A stretch of DNA of 64,000 nucleotides from Pararhizobium sp. YC-54 (GCF_025847205.1 NZ_JAOYTH010000011.1:1-64000); one strand, 5' to 3'. Positions 27,711 to 37,691 are shown, counted from the first letter of the stretch. Numbers and translations: made by a program. The notes: a model not told the origin generated them from the sequence alone.

Positions 27711-28496
27711 ATGACATCCGCATCGCTTGAAAATCGCGCTCGTGCGCTCAATAGCCAGCTGGAAAGCCTCGACCTTTCGGGTCGGCTGGCGCTGATCGCT
27801 TCGCTCGACGGAAAATCGGTTTTCACCACCAGCCTCGGCATCGAAGACCAGGTCATCACCGCCGCCATCGGCACAGGCAAATTCGGCATCGAAGTCTCGA
27901 CGCTCGAAACCGGCCGGCTGTTCAACGAGACAGTTGCGCTGATCGACAGGACCGAAGAAACCTACGGCATCCTAATCAAGCGCTTCCATCCCGAACAGGA
28001 CGATATCGACGCCTACGTCGCCAAATATGGCGCCAACGGCTTCTACGACAGCGTCGAAGCCAGGCATGCCTGTTGCGGCGCGCGCAAGGTCAAGCCGCTT
28101 GCGCGCGCACTCGAAGGGGCATCCTTCTGGATCACCGGCCTGCGCCGCGGCCAATCCGGCAACCGTGCCGACACGCCGTTTGCCGAAGCCGACCTCGACC
28201 GCGGCCTGATCAAGATCAATCCGCTGGCGGACTGGGACATCGAAACGATCCGTGCCCATGTCGCGGCTGAAGCGATCCCGGTCAATGCGTTGCATGGCCG
28301 TGGTTACCCGTCGATCGGTTGCGAGCCCTGCACCCGCGCCATCAAGCCGGGCGAGCCCGAACGGGCCGGCCGCTGGTGGTGGGAAAACGACGAGAAACGC
28401 GAATGCGGCCTGCACGTCGCAGAAACCGCGGCCTCGGCCATCCCGCAAGCCACGTCGATTTCGAGCAATCCCCTTTCAAGCAGCATTGCGCGATAA
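27711..28496 (+). CDS. cysH: Assimilatory adenylyl-sulfate (APS) reductase
   Basis: The 261-residue enzyme reduces APS to sulfite. The four [4Fe-4S]-ligating cysteines of the APS-reductase type are present: C121-C122 (RHACCGARK) and C204/C207 (GCEPCTRA). The catalytic ECGLH is at 231-235. The Fe-S cysteines mark it as an APS rather than a PAPS reductase, as in other rhizobia. It heads cysH-cysD-cysN. Upstream, 27397-27710 holds the TA promoter and a possible dyad at 27598-27633. Confidence 0.93.
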   Translation: MTSASLENRARALNSQLESLDLSGRLALIASLDGKSVFTTSLGIEDQVITAAIGTGKFGIEVSTLETGRLFNETVALIDRTEETYGILIKRFHPEQDDIDAYVAKYGANGFYDSVEARHACCGARKVKPLARALEGASFWITGLRRGQSGNRADTPFAEADLDRGLIKINPLADWDIETIRAHVAAEAIPVNALHGRGYPSIGCEPCTRAIKPGEPERAGRWWWENDEKRECGLHVAETAASAIPQATSISSNPLSSSIAR

Positions 28497-28537
28497 TCCG
28501 CGCAGGCTCGCACCACAGACACTCCCGGAGACTTGCA

Positions 28538-29491
28538 ATGCCCAGTACTCTTCCGGAAACGGAACTGCACAATCCGCAGACGACAAAAACACCGCTCGAT
28601 CCGCATCTGAAGGCGCTCGAGAACGAGGCGATCCATATCTTTCGTGAAGTGGCCGCCGAGTTCGACAAGCCGGTGATGCTCTATTCGGTCGGCAAGGATT
28701 CCTCGGTCCTCCTGCACCTGGCGCGAAAAGCCTTCTATCCCGGCCGCGTGCCCTTTCCGCTGCTGCACGTGAACACCGGCTGGAAATTTTCCGAGATGAT
28801 CGCGTTTCGCGACGAGACCGTGAAGAAGTACGATCTCGACTTCATCGAGCACATCAATCCGCGCGGTACCGCCGAAAACGTCACCCCGTTCAGCCATGGC
28901 TCGGCGCTGTTCACCGACATCATGAAGACCGAAGGCCTGCGCCAGGCGCTCGACGCCGGCGGCTTCGATGCCGCATTCGGCGGCGCGCGCCGCGACGAAG
29001 AGGCAAGCCGCGCCAAGGAACGCATCTACTCGTTCCGCACGCCCGAGCATCGCTGGGATCCGCGCGCCCAGCGGCCGGAACTCTGGAACATCTATAACGG
29101 CATGATCCGCAAGGGCGAAAGCGTGCGCGCCTTCCCGCTGTCGAACTGGACCGAGGTCGATATCTGGCGCTACATCCAGGTGGAAGACATCCCGCTGGTG
29201 CCGCTCTACTACGCCAAGGAGCGCCCCTACGTCGAACGCGACGGCATGATGATCCTGGCCGAAGACCCGCGGCTGGAACTGCTGCCCGGCGAGAAAGTCC
29301 AGCACGGCTCGATCCGTTTCCGCACGCTCGGCGACTTTCCGCTGACGGGCGCCATCCCATCTCAGGCCACAAACCTTGAAGAGGTCATTGCCGAACTGGA
29401 AATCGCCACGGTTTCCGAACGGCAGGGCCGCGCCATCGACCGCGATCAGTCCGGTTCGATGGAAAAGAAGAAGCGCGAAGGATATTTCTGA
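28538..29491 (+). CDS. cysD: Sulfate adenylyltransferase subunit 2
   Basis: The 317-residue catalytic subunit of ATP sulfurylase makes APS from ATP and sulfate. The PP-loop motif [13 protein letters not shown] binds [20 protein letters not shown] and the C-terminal [17 protein letters not shown] are typical CysD segments. The start at 28538 is preceded by GGAG. The stop overlaps the cysN start by one base, giving tight coupling. Confidence 0.95.
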   Translation: MPSTLPETELHNPQTTKTPLDPHLKALENEAIHIFREVAAEFDKPVMLYSVGKDSSVLLHLARKAFYPGRVPFPLLHVNTGWKFSEMIAFRDETVKKYDLDFIEHINPRGTAENVTPFSHGSALFTDIMKTEGLRQALDAGGFDAAFGGARRDEEASRAKERIYSFRTPEHRWDPRAQRPELWNIYNGMIRKGESVRAFPLSNWTEVDIWRYIQVEDIPLVPLYYAKERPYVERDGMMILAEDPRLELLPGEKVQHGSIRFRTLGDFPLTGAIPSQATNLEEVIAELEIATVSERQGRAIDRDQSGSMEKKKREGYF

Positions 29492-30996
29492 TGACCGTTT
29501 CCGCAATCGCCCAAGCCGCAGCTGAAGCATCCACCGGCAGCGTCACCGCCTTTCCGGCGAATGAGACCGCGCGCGTACCGCGCGACACGCGCCCGCTGCG
29601 CCTTATCACCTGCGGCAGCGTCGATGACGGCAAGTCCACGCTGATCGGCCGTCTGCTCTGGGACACCAAGGCGGTCAAGGAAGACCAGGCCGCAACGCTG
29701 CGCCGTGACAGTGGCAAGCAGAACGATCTCGGCCTGCCCGATTTCGCGCTTCTGCTCGACGGTCTGCAGGCGGAGCGCGAACAGGGCATCACCATCGATG
29801 TCGCCTATCGCTATTTCGCCACCGACAAGCGCTCGTTCATCGTCGCCGACACCCCCGGCCATGAACAATATACCCGCAACATGGCAACCGGCGCCTCGAC
29901 CGCCGATCTCGCCGTGCTGCTCGTCGATGCCCGCACCGGCCTTCTGGAACAGACCCGCCGCCACGCCACCATCGCCTCGCTGATGGGCATCAAGCAGTTC
30001 GTGCTGGCGGTCAACAAGTTCGACCTGGTCGGCTATGACCGCGCCCGTTTCGACCAGATCAGCCACGAGTTCCGTGAGCTCGCTCTGTCGCTTGGCGTGC
30101 GCCAGATCACCGCCATCCCGATGTCGGCGCTGAAGGGCGAGAATGTCGTCTATGACGGCAAGGCCTCGATGCCCTGGTATGACGGCCAGACGCTGGTCGA
30201 GGTGCTGGAACTGGCAACGGTCCGCTCCGCCCAGACCGTCGGTTTCCGCCTGCCGGTGCAGCGCGTCTCGCGGCCGGGCGAAAGCTTTCGCGGCTATCAG
30301 GGCACGGTTGCCGGCGGTTCGGTGAAGCCCGGCGATTCGGTTGTCATCCTGCCGTCCGGCATGGTTGCCAATGTCACCAAGATCGTCACCTTCGATCTGG
30401 TGCGCAATGCAGCCGTTGCCGGTGATGCGATCACGCTGGTGCTCGACCGCCAGGTCGATGTGTCGCGCGGCGACATGATCGTTTCGCTCGAAAGCAAGCC
30501 GCAGACCGGGCTTGCCTTCGATGCGCAGTTGGTGGCCCTGCAATCGGACGGCATCCAGCCCGGCAAGCGCTACTGGCTGAAGAGCGGCTCGCGCCGCCAG
30601 CGTGTCACCGTCGAGCCGTCGAGCCAGCTGGATCTCAAGAGCGGCAAGTGGAGCCACCACACCGAAACGCTGGCCATGAACGCCATCGGCAAGGTTCACC
30701 TCGCCTTCGACGAACAGGCCGTGTTCGACGCTTACGAGCAGAACCGCACCACCGGCGCCTTCATCCTGATCGATCCGGACACCAACAACACGGTGGCTGG
30801 TGGCATGATCACCGCCAAGCGCTCGTCGCTTTCCGGCATCCATACCGAGGACAGCCGCGTGCTCCTGTCGCTGCCGGCCGATCTCGCCGACCAGCTGATG
30901 GCAACCGAACTGTTTTCCGCCCGCCGCGAGGAAGCCGACATCCGCCGCATCTCCGCCGGCAAGGCCGCCGAAGTGCTCGACGGTATTGATGGCTGA
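29491..30996 (+). CDS. cysN: Sulfate adenylyltransferase subunit 1 (GTPase)
   Basis: The 501-residue GTPase subunit drives APS synthesis with CysD. GTP-binding motifs are G1 CGSVDDGKSTLIGRLL, G3 DTPGHEQYTRN and G4 NKFD. EF-Tu-like beta-barrel domains follow. The protein ends after these and has no fused APS kinase, so it is CysN rather than NodQ/CysNC. A strong terminator follows at 31017-31040. Confidence 0.95.
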   Translation: MTVSAIAQAAAEASTGSVTAFPANETARVPRDTRPLRLITCGSVDDGKSTLIGRLLWDTKAVKEDQAATLRRDSGKQNDLGLPDFALLLDGLQAEREQGITIDVAYRYFATDKRSFIVADTPGHEQYTRNMATGASTADLAVLLVDARTGLLEQTRRHATIASLMGIKQFVLAVNKFDLVGYDRARFDQISHEFRELALSLGVRQITAIPMSALKGENVVYDGKASMPWYDGQTLVEVLELATVRSAQTVGFRLPVQRVSRPGESFRGYQGTVAGGSVKPGDSVVILPSGMVANVTKIVTFDLVRNAAVAGDAITLVLDRQVDVSRGDMIVSLESKPQTGLAFDAQLVALQSDGIQPGKRYWLKSGSRRQRVTVEPSSQLDLKSGKWSHHTETLAMNAIGKVHLAFDEQAVFDAYEQNRTTGAFILIDPDTNNTVAGGMITAKRSSLSGIHTEDSRVLLSLPADLADQLMATELFSARREEADIRRISAGKAAEVLDGIDG

Positions 30997-31016
30997 AACA
31001 CCTATAGATAGATTGA

Positions 31017-31040
31017 AAAAGGGGCCGCGAGGCCCCTTTT
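31017..31040 (+). terminator. Rho-independent terminator of cysHDN
   Basis: A perfect 10-bp stem, AAAAGGGGCC-GCGA-GGCCCCTTTT, sits 20 bp after the cysN stop. Confidence 0.85.
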
Positions 31041-31130
31041 ACGTTTTCGGCGGATGTTGAAACCGATTGTTTGACAAAGCGAACATCCCACTCTCAGCCG
31101 AACCACGTGAGCCGCGACCAGGCAGACAGA

Positions 31131-31520
31131 CTATGCGGGCGGCAATTCGAGGCCGTTGGGTAGCGAAATCCAGATGACAGTCTGAGCCTCTCGGGAATGA
31201 CGGGACAGATGGCCCTTGCCGTGTGTATCCTCTACCAACACGAAGCTACCCGCCTGAACGTGGCGCACCTCTCCGTCGCTCGTCTCGTATTCAACCGAGC
31301 CATCCAGCCTGACCGTAAGCACCGGCTCGGGGACCCTATGCCAAGCAACCTCTCGCATGCCTGCAGGGATGTGGGTGAGGCGGACGCGGGACGCCGGATA
31401 ACTGGCTGTAACGTCGAACGGCTCGGCATCCGGATGTACAGACCTCTTCGTTGTCGGCAACTCAACTTCGTCGAAATGCGACTCACCATCCGGGGTGGCA
31501 TAGATGCGAAGGCACTTCAC
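31131..31520 (-). CDS. Cupin-fold small protein
   Basis: The 129-residue protein probably starts at GTG 31520, which has GGAAGGAG upstream. It has a small-molecule-binding beta-barrel pattern (ASRVRLTHIPAGM, LTVRLDGSVEYETSDGEVRHVQAGSFVLVED in part, GKGHLSRHS). Metal-ligand histidines of classical cupins are incomplete. No reaction is assigned. It stands alone on the minus strand. Confidence 0.6.
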   Translation of the reverse strand: MKCLRIYATPDGESHFDEVELPTTKRSVHPDAEPFDVTASYPASRVRLTHIPAGMREVAWHRVPEPVLTVRLDGSVEYETSDGEVRHVQAGSFVLVEDTHGKGHLSRHSREAQTVIWISLPNGLELPPA

Positions 31521-31735
31521 TACGGCTATCTCCTTCCGGTTCACCGAAACAAAGCAGGCCTACCATGACGAAGCGTGGTAACGCTACCGGCCTCGTGCGA
31601 CGTTCCGGTGTGGACAGGCCGACGGTGGTCGTTGTTCAAAAATGCGTGAAGCGTAAAATTTGAATGATTCCGCATTTGGGTTAGTGGCTGGTGCCACCCG
31701 GCGCCCTTTTCAGCGCCTGCAAATCTGCCAGCCCC

Positions 31736-32017
31736 TTACCGCAACCGGCTAATCGCCAGACCGGCCGGAGTAGCATTGGTTGCCGCATCGGCAATCGCCT
31801 TCAGTTTCTCCAGATCGGCAGCCTTCAATACATCTGTCTCCAGATCCCGAATCGGCTTGAACCATGCGGCGGCTTCGCTGAGCGGTTCGGCATAGGGTGT
31901 GGGATATCCGCCAAGGCCAAGCACCCATTCGCGCACGGTTTCGCGCTCCATGCGGCCGGCCTTGTAGCGGTCGTGGATGCTGGTCACGGAGGCGATCAGA
32001 TCGTCAATCTTTTTCAA
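31736..32017 (-). CDS. Small hypothetical protein
   Basis: The 93-residue protein is helical and charged, with MKKIDDLIASVTSIHDRYKAG and WVLGLGGYPTPYAEPLSEA. No known domain was recognised. Codon use and its snug place before the DUF2938 gene suggest it is real. Confidence 0.55.
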   Translation of the reverse strand: MKKIDDLIASVTSIHDRYKAGRMERETVREWVLGLGGYPTPYAEPLSEAAAWFKPIRDLETDVLKAADLEKLKAIADAATNATPAGLAISRLR

Positions 32018-32082
32018 AACATGTCCTCAAGCGGCGTTGGCCGACAGCCATAGCACGGTAATCATCCCGGCAAGAACCGGCT

Positions 32083-32562
32083 TCAGCGAATCAGCAATGC
32101 CGTGCCGTACATGCCCGTGGCAAAAACCGTGTGCGAGACGACGTTGAGGAAGCGCACCTTGTTGGCATTCGGCAGCTTGGAAGCCGCCCAGCCGATCCCG
32201 AGCCCCGGCTGCAGCAGGAACCAGCCGGCGCCGATGGTAACGATGCCGACGATAAAGGCCGGCAGAAATGTCGGAGCTGCAAGCCATGCAGGCCCGGTGA
32301 TGGCGACCAGCAGGACGCCGTAGGCAATACCGACGGCATAGTGGCTGATCCAGCCGAGCGCCTGCTCATGCTCGTAGGGCTTGGACTTGCCGATATCGTC
32401 GTGAAAGACCTTGCCGGTGCGTAGGTGCCAGAACCAGCGGCCGACGGGCGCCCAGTTCGGCTTGTTCTGGCCAGCCAAAAGAAAGAGCAGGAAAGCCCAG
32501 ATATCCATCAGCACGGTGCCGCCTGCGCCGATGACCACGCTACGCCAGAGAATGTCGAACAT
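32083..32562 (-). CDS. DUF2938 membrane protein
   Basis: The 159-residue protein has four hydrophobic segments. The DUF2938 pattern includes GTVLMDIWAFLL, GRWFWHLRTGKVFHDDI, EQALGWISHYAVGIAYG and VVSHTVFATGMYG. It is an inner-membrane protein of unknown function. Confidence 0.8.
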   Translation of the reverse strand: MFDILWRSVVIGAGGTVLMDIWAFLLFLLAGQNKPNWAPVGRWFWHLRTGKVFHDDIGKSKPYEHEQALGWISHYAVGIAYGVLLVAITGPAWLAAPTFLPAFIVGIVTIGAGWFLLQPGLGIGWAASKLPNANKVRFLNVVSHTVFATGMYGTALLIR

Positions 32563-32795
32563 GGGTCGGGGATTCCTGCTGATGGCCGGGTAACCGCCTG
32601 GAACCGGCGGGCACGGGAAATGACGGGGATCTGCGACACGGCAGATGCCAGCAGTTGTAGGTCAACTTGCGTTTTTCGGTCAAGGAAGACAGCCGCGCGT
32701 GCCCAGCTTTTGTGCGCCTCAAACGCGGCTGAGAAGCATTTCGAAATTATGCGGGGAAAAATTGAAAAACAAGGCATTGAAAGCCCTGAACAAGC

Positions 32796-32872
32796 TGGTC
32801 GGAGTGAGAGGATTCGAACCTCCGACCCCGTCGTCCCGAACGACGTGCGCTACCAGGCTGCGCTACACTCCG
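32796..32872 (-). tRNA. tRNA-Pro (anticodon CGG)
   Basis: The 77-base cloverleaf reads CGGAGTG at the 5' end and CACTCCG-A-CCA at the 3' end, with CCA encoded. The anticodon loop is TTCGGGA between CGTCG/CGACG stems, and the T-arm has GGTTCGAATCC. Confidence 0.95.
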
Positions 32873-33216
32873 TGACCAGCGGCGCCTCTATAGAACAGCA
32901 TTTTCCTTTCCACAAGCGTCAAATTGGAAAAATCGCCAAGCTGACTGAAAACAACGGGATAAGTCGCGCGACACAGCTCGTGCAGGCGGGGCTTGGCTCG
33001 CGAATGGGCCTGTCCAAGGCTGCCGGCAACCCTCTCATTGGGGCCTTTCGGCAACGCTTGCGAATTTATGCGCATGGCCGCGCCTATAAGCCGTTCGGCC
33101 GATTTTCTTTCAATCGGTTTAGCGCTAGAGGCAGGATCGACAAGCCTTGGCCACCAGCATATTGCGCCGCCTTGGCAGACGAATGTTTCAGAACGAAGCC
33201 AAAGGGGCGTGACCAG
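32873..33216. other. Intergenic stretch, no gene seen
   Basis: These 344 bases lie between tRNA-Pro and the small lipoprotein gene. I see no convincing ORF, terminator or repeat apart from the ribosome site of the lipoprotein gene at its end. Confidence 0.6.
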
Positions 33217-33627
33217 ATGAATTTCCGCTTGATGACCGTGGCCGGCCTTGCGCTGGCGCTTGCCGGCTGCACCACCGTGGGCCCTGCCCGAAATGCCGTC
33301 GAAGCCCGCTGGAAGGGACAGCCCGCCGGCGTCTTCTTCGCAGCCTTCGGCCCGCCGCAGTCGGACGTTTCAAGCGGCGACATGACGGTCTATTCCTGGA
33401 AGGGCGGCTACAAGAAGCGGACGATCCCGGCGCAATATGCCGAAGGCGAAAACGGCAAGAAGGGCAAGAAGATCGCCTCTGCCCGCACCGAATTCTTGAG
33501 CTGCTCCGTCCAGCTGAACGTCTCCTCCGACTACGTCATCCGCTCGGTCCAGGTACTGGGCGACCGCAAATCCTCGAGCGGCCCGAGCTGGTGCGACGAG
33601 TTCCTGGCTGGCGAGAAGGCGAAGTAA
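33217..33627 (+). CDS. Small lipoprotein, unknown function
   Basis: The 136-residue protein starts MNFRLMTVAGLALALAGCTT, a signal peptide with lipobox ALAGC. The mature part carries AFGPPQSDVSSGDMTVYSWKGG and two further cysteines (LSCSVQL and SWCDEF), which could form a disulfide in the periplasm. AAGGGG precedes the start. A terminator follows at 33655-33685. Confidence 0.8.
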   Translation: MNFRLMTVAGLALALAGCTTVGPARNAVEARWKGQPAGVFFAAFGPPQSDVSSGDMTVYSWKGGYKKRTIPAQYAEGENGKKGKKIASARTEFLSCSVQLNVSSDYVIRSVQVLGDRKSSSGPSWCDEFLAGEKAK

Positions 33628-33654
33628 GGTTTTTTGGCGCTGATTGTGCTGGGG

Positions 33655-33685
33655 ACCCGCCGGTGAAAGCTGGCGGGTTTTGTTT
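33655..33685 (+). terminator. Rho-independent terminator
   Basis: An ACCCGCC/GGCGGGT stem with a 10-base loop is followed by TTTGTTTG. It lies 28 bp after the lipoprotein gene. Confidence 0.8.
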
Positions 33686-33789
33686 GTACGCCGCGGCAAC
33701 ATCCTGTCGTGAATGCACGTGCGCGACTCTGATTACAAAGCCGGCGTTTTTCAATGCCGCGTAAGCAAATGACTTTATTGAGAGAAAAA

Positions 33790-33863
33790 TGGCTGGGGCG
33801 CCTGGATTCGAACCAGGGGTGCCGGTACCAAAAACCAGTGCCTTACCGCTTGGCTACGCCCCA
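33790..33863 (-). tRNA. tRNA-Gln (anticodon TTG)
   Basis: The 74-base cloverleaf has acceptor TGGGGCG/CGCCCCA-G-CCA. The anticodon loop is TTTTGGT, and the T-arm has GGTTCGAATCC. Confidence 0.95.
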
Positions 33864-34175
33864 ACGCTTGGCGCGAACACAGTGTCCGGCCAAATCGTGA
33901 GCCGGTTTAGCAAAGCCGCGCGCCTGCGACAACGCTTAAGTTTGGGTTTTGCGCGGATTTTTCAAGGGGTGTCCACCTTGCCTTTCCATCATCCCTGTCT
34001 TGCGCCGGGATCCAGCCGCCGCGCGTCGGCGCGGCGAGAGAACGAGGACGGTGCGATCGGGCAAGCAGTTCTTTGGCGCGAAGGACTTCGCGCCGCTGGA
34101 TCGTCGACATTGCGCGGATACGGCTTGGCATCGCCCTCCCCGCCCTCTAGTCTCTTTCCAAACCCGGAGACCTTC
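33864..34175. other. Intergenic stretch with degenerate repeat sequence
   Basis: These 312 bases contain GC-rich dyads such as GGCGCGAAGGACTTCGCGCC (about 34074-34093) and CGCGCGTCGGCGCG. They resemble decayed rhizobial intergenic repeats. No gene is seen. Confidence 0.5.
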
Positions 34176-34472
34176 ATGAGCATTTTTCGTGCCCGCCCGC
34201 CTGCCAAGCCGACTGTTCTTCTCGATGACGACGTGGTGCGGATCACCCGCTGGGATTTCGAGCCGGGGGCCGATACCGGGCATCATGTGCATGGCATGGG
34301 CTATGTCGTCGTCCCGATGACCGATTGCCGGTTCCTGCTCGAGGAGCCCGGCGGCGAGCGGCGGGTGGATATTGCCAAGGGTCAGGCCTACCGGCGCGAG
34401 GCCGGCGTCGAGCACAATGTCGTCAATGCCGGCAAGGACTTCATGTCGTTCATCGAAGTCGAGTACAAGTGA
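34176..34472 (+). CDS. Cupin-domain protein
   Basis: The 98-residue protein starts MSIFRARPPAKP behind GGAG. It shows the cupin pattern ITRWDFEPGADTGHHVHGMGYVVVP (part) with HHVH-like metal ligands, then GQAYRREAGVEHNVVN. It is a single-domain beta-barrel with an unknown ligand. It lies 11 bp before the MBL-fold gene, so they are probably co-transcribed. Confidence 0.8.
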   Translation: MSIFRARPPAKPTVLLDDDVVRITRWDFEPGADTGHHVHGMGYVVVPMTDCRFLLEEPGGERRVDIAKGQAYRREAGVEHNVVNAGKDFMSFIEVEYK

Positions 34473-34483
34473 AGAGACGGCGC

Positions 34484-35422
34484 ATGGACGGTCCGGATTT
34501 CGATCTCGACTTCAAGCCCGCTTATGGCGAGGCGGTGACGGTGGCGGACGGCGTTCAGCGCATCACCGTCAACAATCCCGGCCCCTTCACCTTCCATGGC
34601 ACCAACAGCTATATCGTCGGCGGAAAATCGGTCGCTGTGATCGATCCGGGGCCGGAGGACGAGGCACATTTCAAGGCGCTGATGGCGGCGTTGAAAGGCC
34701 GCGAGGTCACCCATATCGCCGTCAGCCACACGCATCGCGACCACTCGCCGCTGGCCCGGCGACTGCAGGCGGAGACCGGCGCGCTGATCGTTGCCGAGGG
34801 ACCGCACCGGGCGGCACGGCTGCTGCATGCGGGCGAAATCAATCCGTTCGCCGAAAGCTCGGACATGGATTTCGTTCCGGATATCGCCCTTGCCGATGGC
34901 GACACGATTGCGGGCGACGGCTGGTCGCTGACAGCGCTTCTGACACCCGGCCACACCGCCAACCATGCGGCTTTCGCGCTGGGGGGCAAAAGCCCGGATG
35001 ACACAGGAATCGTCTTTTCCGCCGATCATGTCATGGCCTGGGCGACCTCGATCGTTGCACCGCCGGATGGATCGATGACCGATTACATGGCGTCGCTGGA
35101 AAAGCTGCTTGGCCGCGACGACCGGCTCTACCTGCCCGGCCATGGCGGCCCGGTAAAGGAGCCTGCCGCGTTTTTGCGCGGTCTTCGCGCCCACCGGCGG
35201 ATGCGCGAGCGCGCCGTTCTGGAGCGGGTACGGGCCGGTGACCGGTTTATCCCCGAGATGGTCAAGGTGATCTACGCAACCACCGATCCGCGGCTGCATG
35301 GCGCCGCCGCGCTGTCGGTTTTTGCGCATCTGGAGGACTTGCTTGAGCGTCGCGAGATCGAGACCGACGGCCCGCCATCGCTGACCGGCGTCTACCGCCT
35401 GGCGCCCGGCGGGGCAAGCTGA
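34484..35422 (+). CDS. MBL-fold metallo-hydrolase (LACTB2/RNase Z-like)
   Basis: The 312-residue protein starts at ATG 34484. The metallo-beta-lactamase motif VSHTHRDHSPLARRL (HxHxDH variant HTHRDH) and GHTANHAAF, SADHVMAW and LPGHGGPV supply the metal ligands. FTFHGTNSYIVG and a C-terminal winged-helix-like tail resemble the LACTB2 group. The substrate is unknown. It overlaps the next gene by one base. Confidence 0.87.
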   Translation: MDGPDFDLDFKPAYGEAVTVADGVQRITVNNPGPFTFHGTNSYIVGGKSVAVIDPGPEDEAHFKALMAALKGREVTHIAVSHTHRDHSPLARRLQAETGALIVAEGPHRAARLLHAGEINPFAESSDMDFVPDIALADGDTIAGDGWSLTALLTPGHTANHAAFALGGKSPDDTGIVFSADHVMAWATSIVAPPDGSMTDYMASLEKLLGRDDRLYLPGHGGPVKEPAAFLRGLRAHRRMRERAVLERVRAGDRFIPEMVKVIYATTDPRLHGAAALSVFAHLEDLLERREIETDGPPSLTGVYRLAPGGAS

Positions 35423-35877
35423 TGCAGCACCGGCCGGCCTACAGCTATCGCGGCGATCCGGCAGTTCCGGCCTTTGCCGACGATCATCCGGTCATCGTCT
35501 TCGATGGCGAATGCATCTTCTGCTCCGGCTGGGTGAACTTCGTTTTGCGCCATGACCGGCAAGGCCGATACCGCTTCATGACGGCGCAATCGCCGCTCGG
35601 CGCTGCGCTCTACCAGCACTATGGCCTCGACAGCCGCAACTACGAGACCAACATCCTGATTGAGGACGGCGTCGCCTATCTGAAATCCGAAGGCTCCTTG
35701 CGCATGGCGGCCGGGCTCGGCTTTCCGTGGATACTTGCGAGCGTGTTGCGGGTGATCCCAAGGGCTCTGCGCGATCCGCTCTACGAGCTGGTGGCGCGCA
35801 ACCGCTACCGGATCGCCGGCCGGCACAAGACCTGCTTCGTGCCAACACCGGAGCATCGCGCCCGGTTCCTGGCATGA
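35422..35877 (+). CDS. DCC-family thiol-disulfide oxidoreductase-like protein (DUF393)
   Basis: The 151-residue protein has the DUF393 signature VFDGECIFCSGWVNFVLRHD, where DGxCxxC is the namesake motif, and SEGSLRMAAGLGFPW. Family members are predicted redox proteins with a thioredoxin-like fold. It overlaps the MBL-fold gene stop (TGATG), so the two are translated together. Confidence 0.88.
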   Translation: MQHRPAYSYRGDPAVPAFADDHPVIVFDGECIFCSGWVNFVLRHDRQGRYRFMTAQSPLGAALYQHYGLDSRNYETNILIEDGVAYLKSEGSLRMAAGLGFPWILASVLRVIPRALRDPLYELVARNRYRIAGRHKTCFVPTPEHRARFLA

Positions 35878-36058
35878 TCGCCCGGAACAACATCGTGTTG
35901 CAGGGTCAAAAGCAGGATGACATCCATCCAGAGTCTCAGGATCGCGTTGATCGCCGTCTCTGGTGGCACGAGACTTCGATCATCTACCGCCCGAAGCCGC
36001 CGCCTTTGCCGCCTGGATCACCGCCTGTTTTTCCAGCTCCTTGGCTGACGGAACCGGA

Positions 36059-36967
36059 TCAATCCCCCGCGATCCCCAACAGTTCGGCATCGAGCGCATG
36101 CAGGAACTGGTCGGCGAAGGCGGCGCCCAGACCGAGATCATGGCCACCGTAACGCGAGGCGACGCGCATGTCGACGAAGGTGGTTTCGGCCTCTTCGCGC
36201 AGCCTGATCAGCACATCGAAACGCAGGCCGACAATCAGCGTGCGCCACTCGCCCTGGAGAAGGATATCGGTGGAACGCCGGCCCGGCGGCATGTCGTCCG
36301 TGACGATCTCGGGGCGCGACAAGGGGATCGGCACGTCATCCGGATCGCTGTCGGCAGGCGCAGCGTCCGCGGGCTTGACGGCCATGTCCTCAAGGTCGGG
36401 CTCGGCATTCTTGACGCCTTCCTGCGCAACCATGCTGATGCCGGTGTTTTCCGCAACGATCTTCACGCCCTGAAACACGCGGTCGAGCGCACCGTCGTAA
36501 CGGCGGCCGGTCAACCCCGGATAGGCGGCGATCTGCGCTTCCCGGTCCGCCGGTGTCACTTCGGCTGATCGTTTGAGCCAACCCTGCTGCGCATCCGGTG
36601 GCTTGATCCAGGGCGGCGGCGTGACCGTGTCGGTGCTGACATCGTAGATCGCCGGCTTGGAGAAATATTCGCTGAGTGCAAAGCCCGCGGCAGCGATCGG
36701 CACGGCCGCATAGACAAGGGCCACGAAGGAGGCGATGCCACCGACGGCTGCGACCTGCCAGAACCGGACGAAACCGGCAATCGCAAGCACCACCGCCAGA
36801 ACCGCCAGACCTGCCGAAAGGACAACCAGCGCCACGAAATGCGGCGTCAGCAGCGGGCCGAACCGGTGCGCCAGCAAGGCCGCGATAAAGAGACCGAAGG
36901 CAAGGCGGGCGATCCGGCGCGCCCAGCGGGCGGCAACAGATATGGGGCGCTCGTACTTGATCATCAT
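36059..36967 (-). CDS. DUF1499 membrane protein
   Basis: The 302-residue protein starts MMIKYERPISVAARWARR (the second methionine at 36964 is equally possible). Three hydrophobic segments span about residues 20-100. A soluble DUF1499 domain follows, with YDVSTDTVTPPPW, RRYDGALDRVFQGVK and FDVLIRLREEAETTFVDMRVASR (part). The function is unknown; it is common in alphaproteobacteria. Confidence 0.82.
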   Translation of the reverse strand: MMIKYERPISVAARWARRIARLAFGLFIAALLAHRFGPLLTPHFVALVVLSAGLAVLAVVLAIAGFVRFWQVAAVGGIASFVALVYAAVPIAAAGFALSEYFSKPAIYDVSTDTVTPPPWIKPPDAQQGWLKRSAEVTPADREAQIAAYPGLTGRRYDGALDRVFQGVKIVAENTGISMVAQEGVKNAEPDLEDMAVKPADAAPADSDPDDVPIPLSRPEIVTDDMPPGRRSTDILLQGEWRTLIVGLRFDVLIRLREEAETTFVDMRVASRYGGHDLGLGAAFADQFLHALDAELLGIAGD

Positions 36968-37265
36968 CTGGCAGAATCAATCCCTTGGCCCGGACACGGC
37001 ACCCCCCTGTTTAGAGCATGATGACGAAAGCTGTGAAGTGGTTTTCGCCGGGATTACGATGGGGCCATGGACACGGACCGGCAAGACGGCAGACATCTGC
37101 CATTCCTGACATGCCGCAAATTCGCCATTCTCCTTGATCATGTCTTAATGACGGGGATCAGCCGTGTTTCCCGGTTCATGCGGCCCTGGACCGGTTTGCA
37201 CACATCGGAATTTCCAGATGCGTAGAAAAGACGTGTCTTTTCTGTGGCTTGAAAGGAGAGTGAGC
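36968..37265. other. Intergenic stretch with a partial rhizobial repeat
   Basis: The segment 37011-37060 begins TTAGAGCATGATGACGAAAG and runs into GTGGTTTTCGCCGG. It matches one half of a palindrome (TTAGAGCATGATG...CATCATGCTCTAA) that recurs in Rhizobiales genomes; the second half is missing. Otherwise no gene is seen. Confidence 0.5.
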
Positions 37266-37652
37266 ATGCTATCTTCCGAAATGACCACGCCAGCGGCGGC
37301 CACCCAAACGGCGGTGGCGCCCGGCGCCAGCCTGACCATGGAACTGCTTGAGCTCGAACTGTCGCTCGACGGCTTCACAACCGGCCCGGACGGCTTTGCC
37401 GCCCATGTCCGTGCAGCCGCCGCCGCCATCGACGGCGCCCTCCTGTTCGAACTGCCGGCCTCCGGTCTGGTCGCCGATTGCGACAGGATCGCAGTGCTGC
37501 GCATACCCAAGGACGGCAGTGCGGCAATGGCAACGATCTTTGCCTGCCTGGAAACCGGCGGCAACACGATCCGCATCGAGATGCCCGACGAGGCGACGGC
37601 CGACCTGAAGAATTTCGCCGAAGCCTTTGTGGATGTGTTGCAGCGCATCTGA
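37266..37652 (+). CDS. Hypothetical protein
   Basis: The 128-residue acidic protein starts MLSSEMTTPAAATQTAVAPG behind AAAGGAG. Later segments are ELLELELSLDGFTTGPDGF and IRIEMPDEATADLKNFAEAFVDVL. It has no signal peptide, membrane segment or recognised domain. Confidence 0.6.
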   Translation: MLSSEMTTPAAATQTAVAPGASLTMELLELELSLDGFTTGPDGFAAHVRAAAAAIDGALLFELPASGLVADCDRIAVLRIPKDGSAAMATIFACLETGGNTIRIEMPDEATADLKNFAEAFVDVLQRI

Positions 37653-37691
37653 TAGACAGGTTGAAATCTGCAATCGTTTCAAGGTCTCAGC

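Noticed and set aside
29491..30996. CysN as a bifunctional CysNC/NodQ protein
   Set aside because: The protein stops at 501 residues after the GTPase and barrel domains, with no APS-kinase P-loop downstream.
35878..36058. A possible C-terminal gene fragment reading LPPEAAAFAAWITACF
   Set aside because: It is protein-like over a short span only, has no start or partner, and could not be tied to a family.
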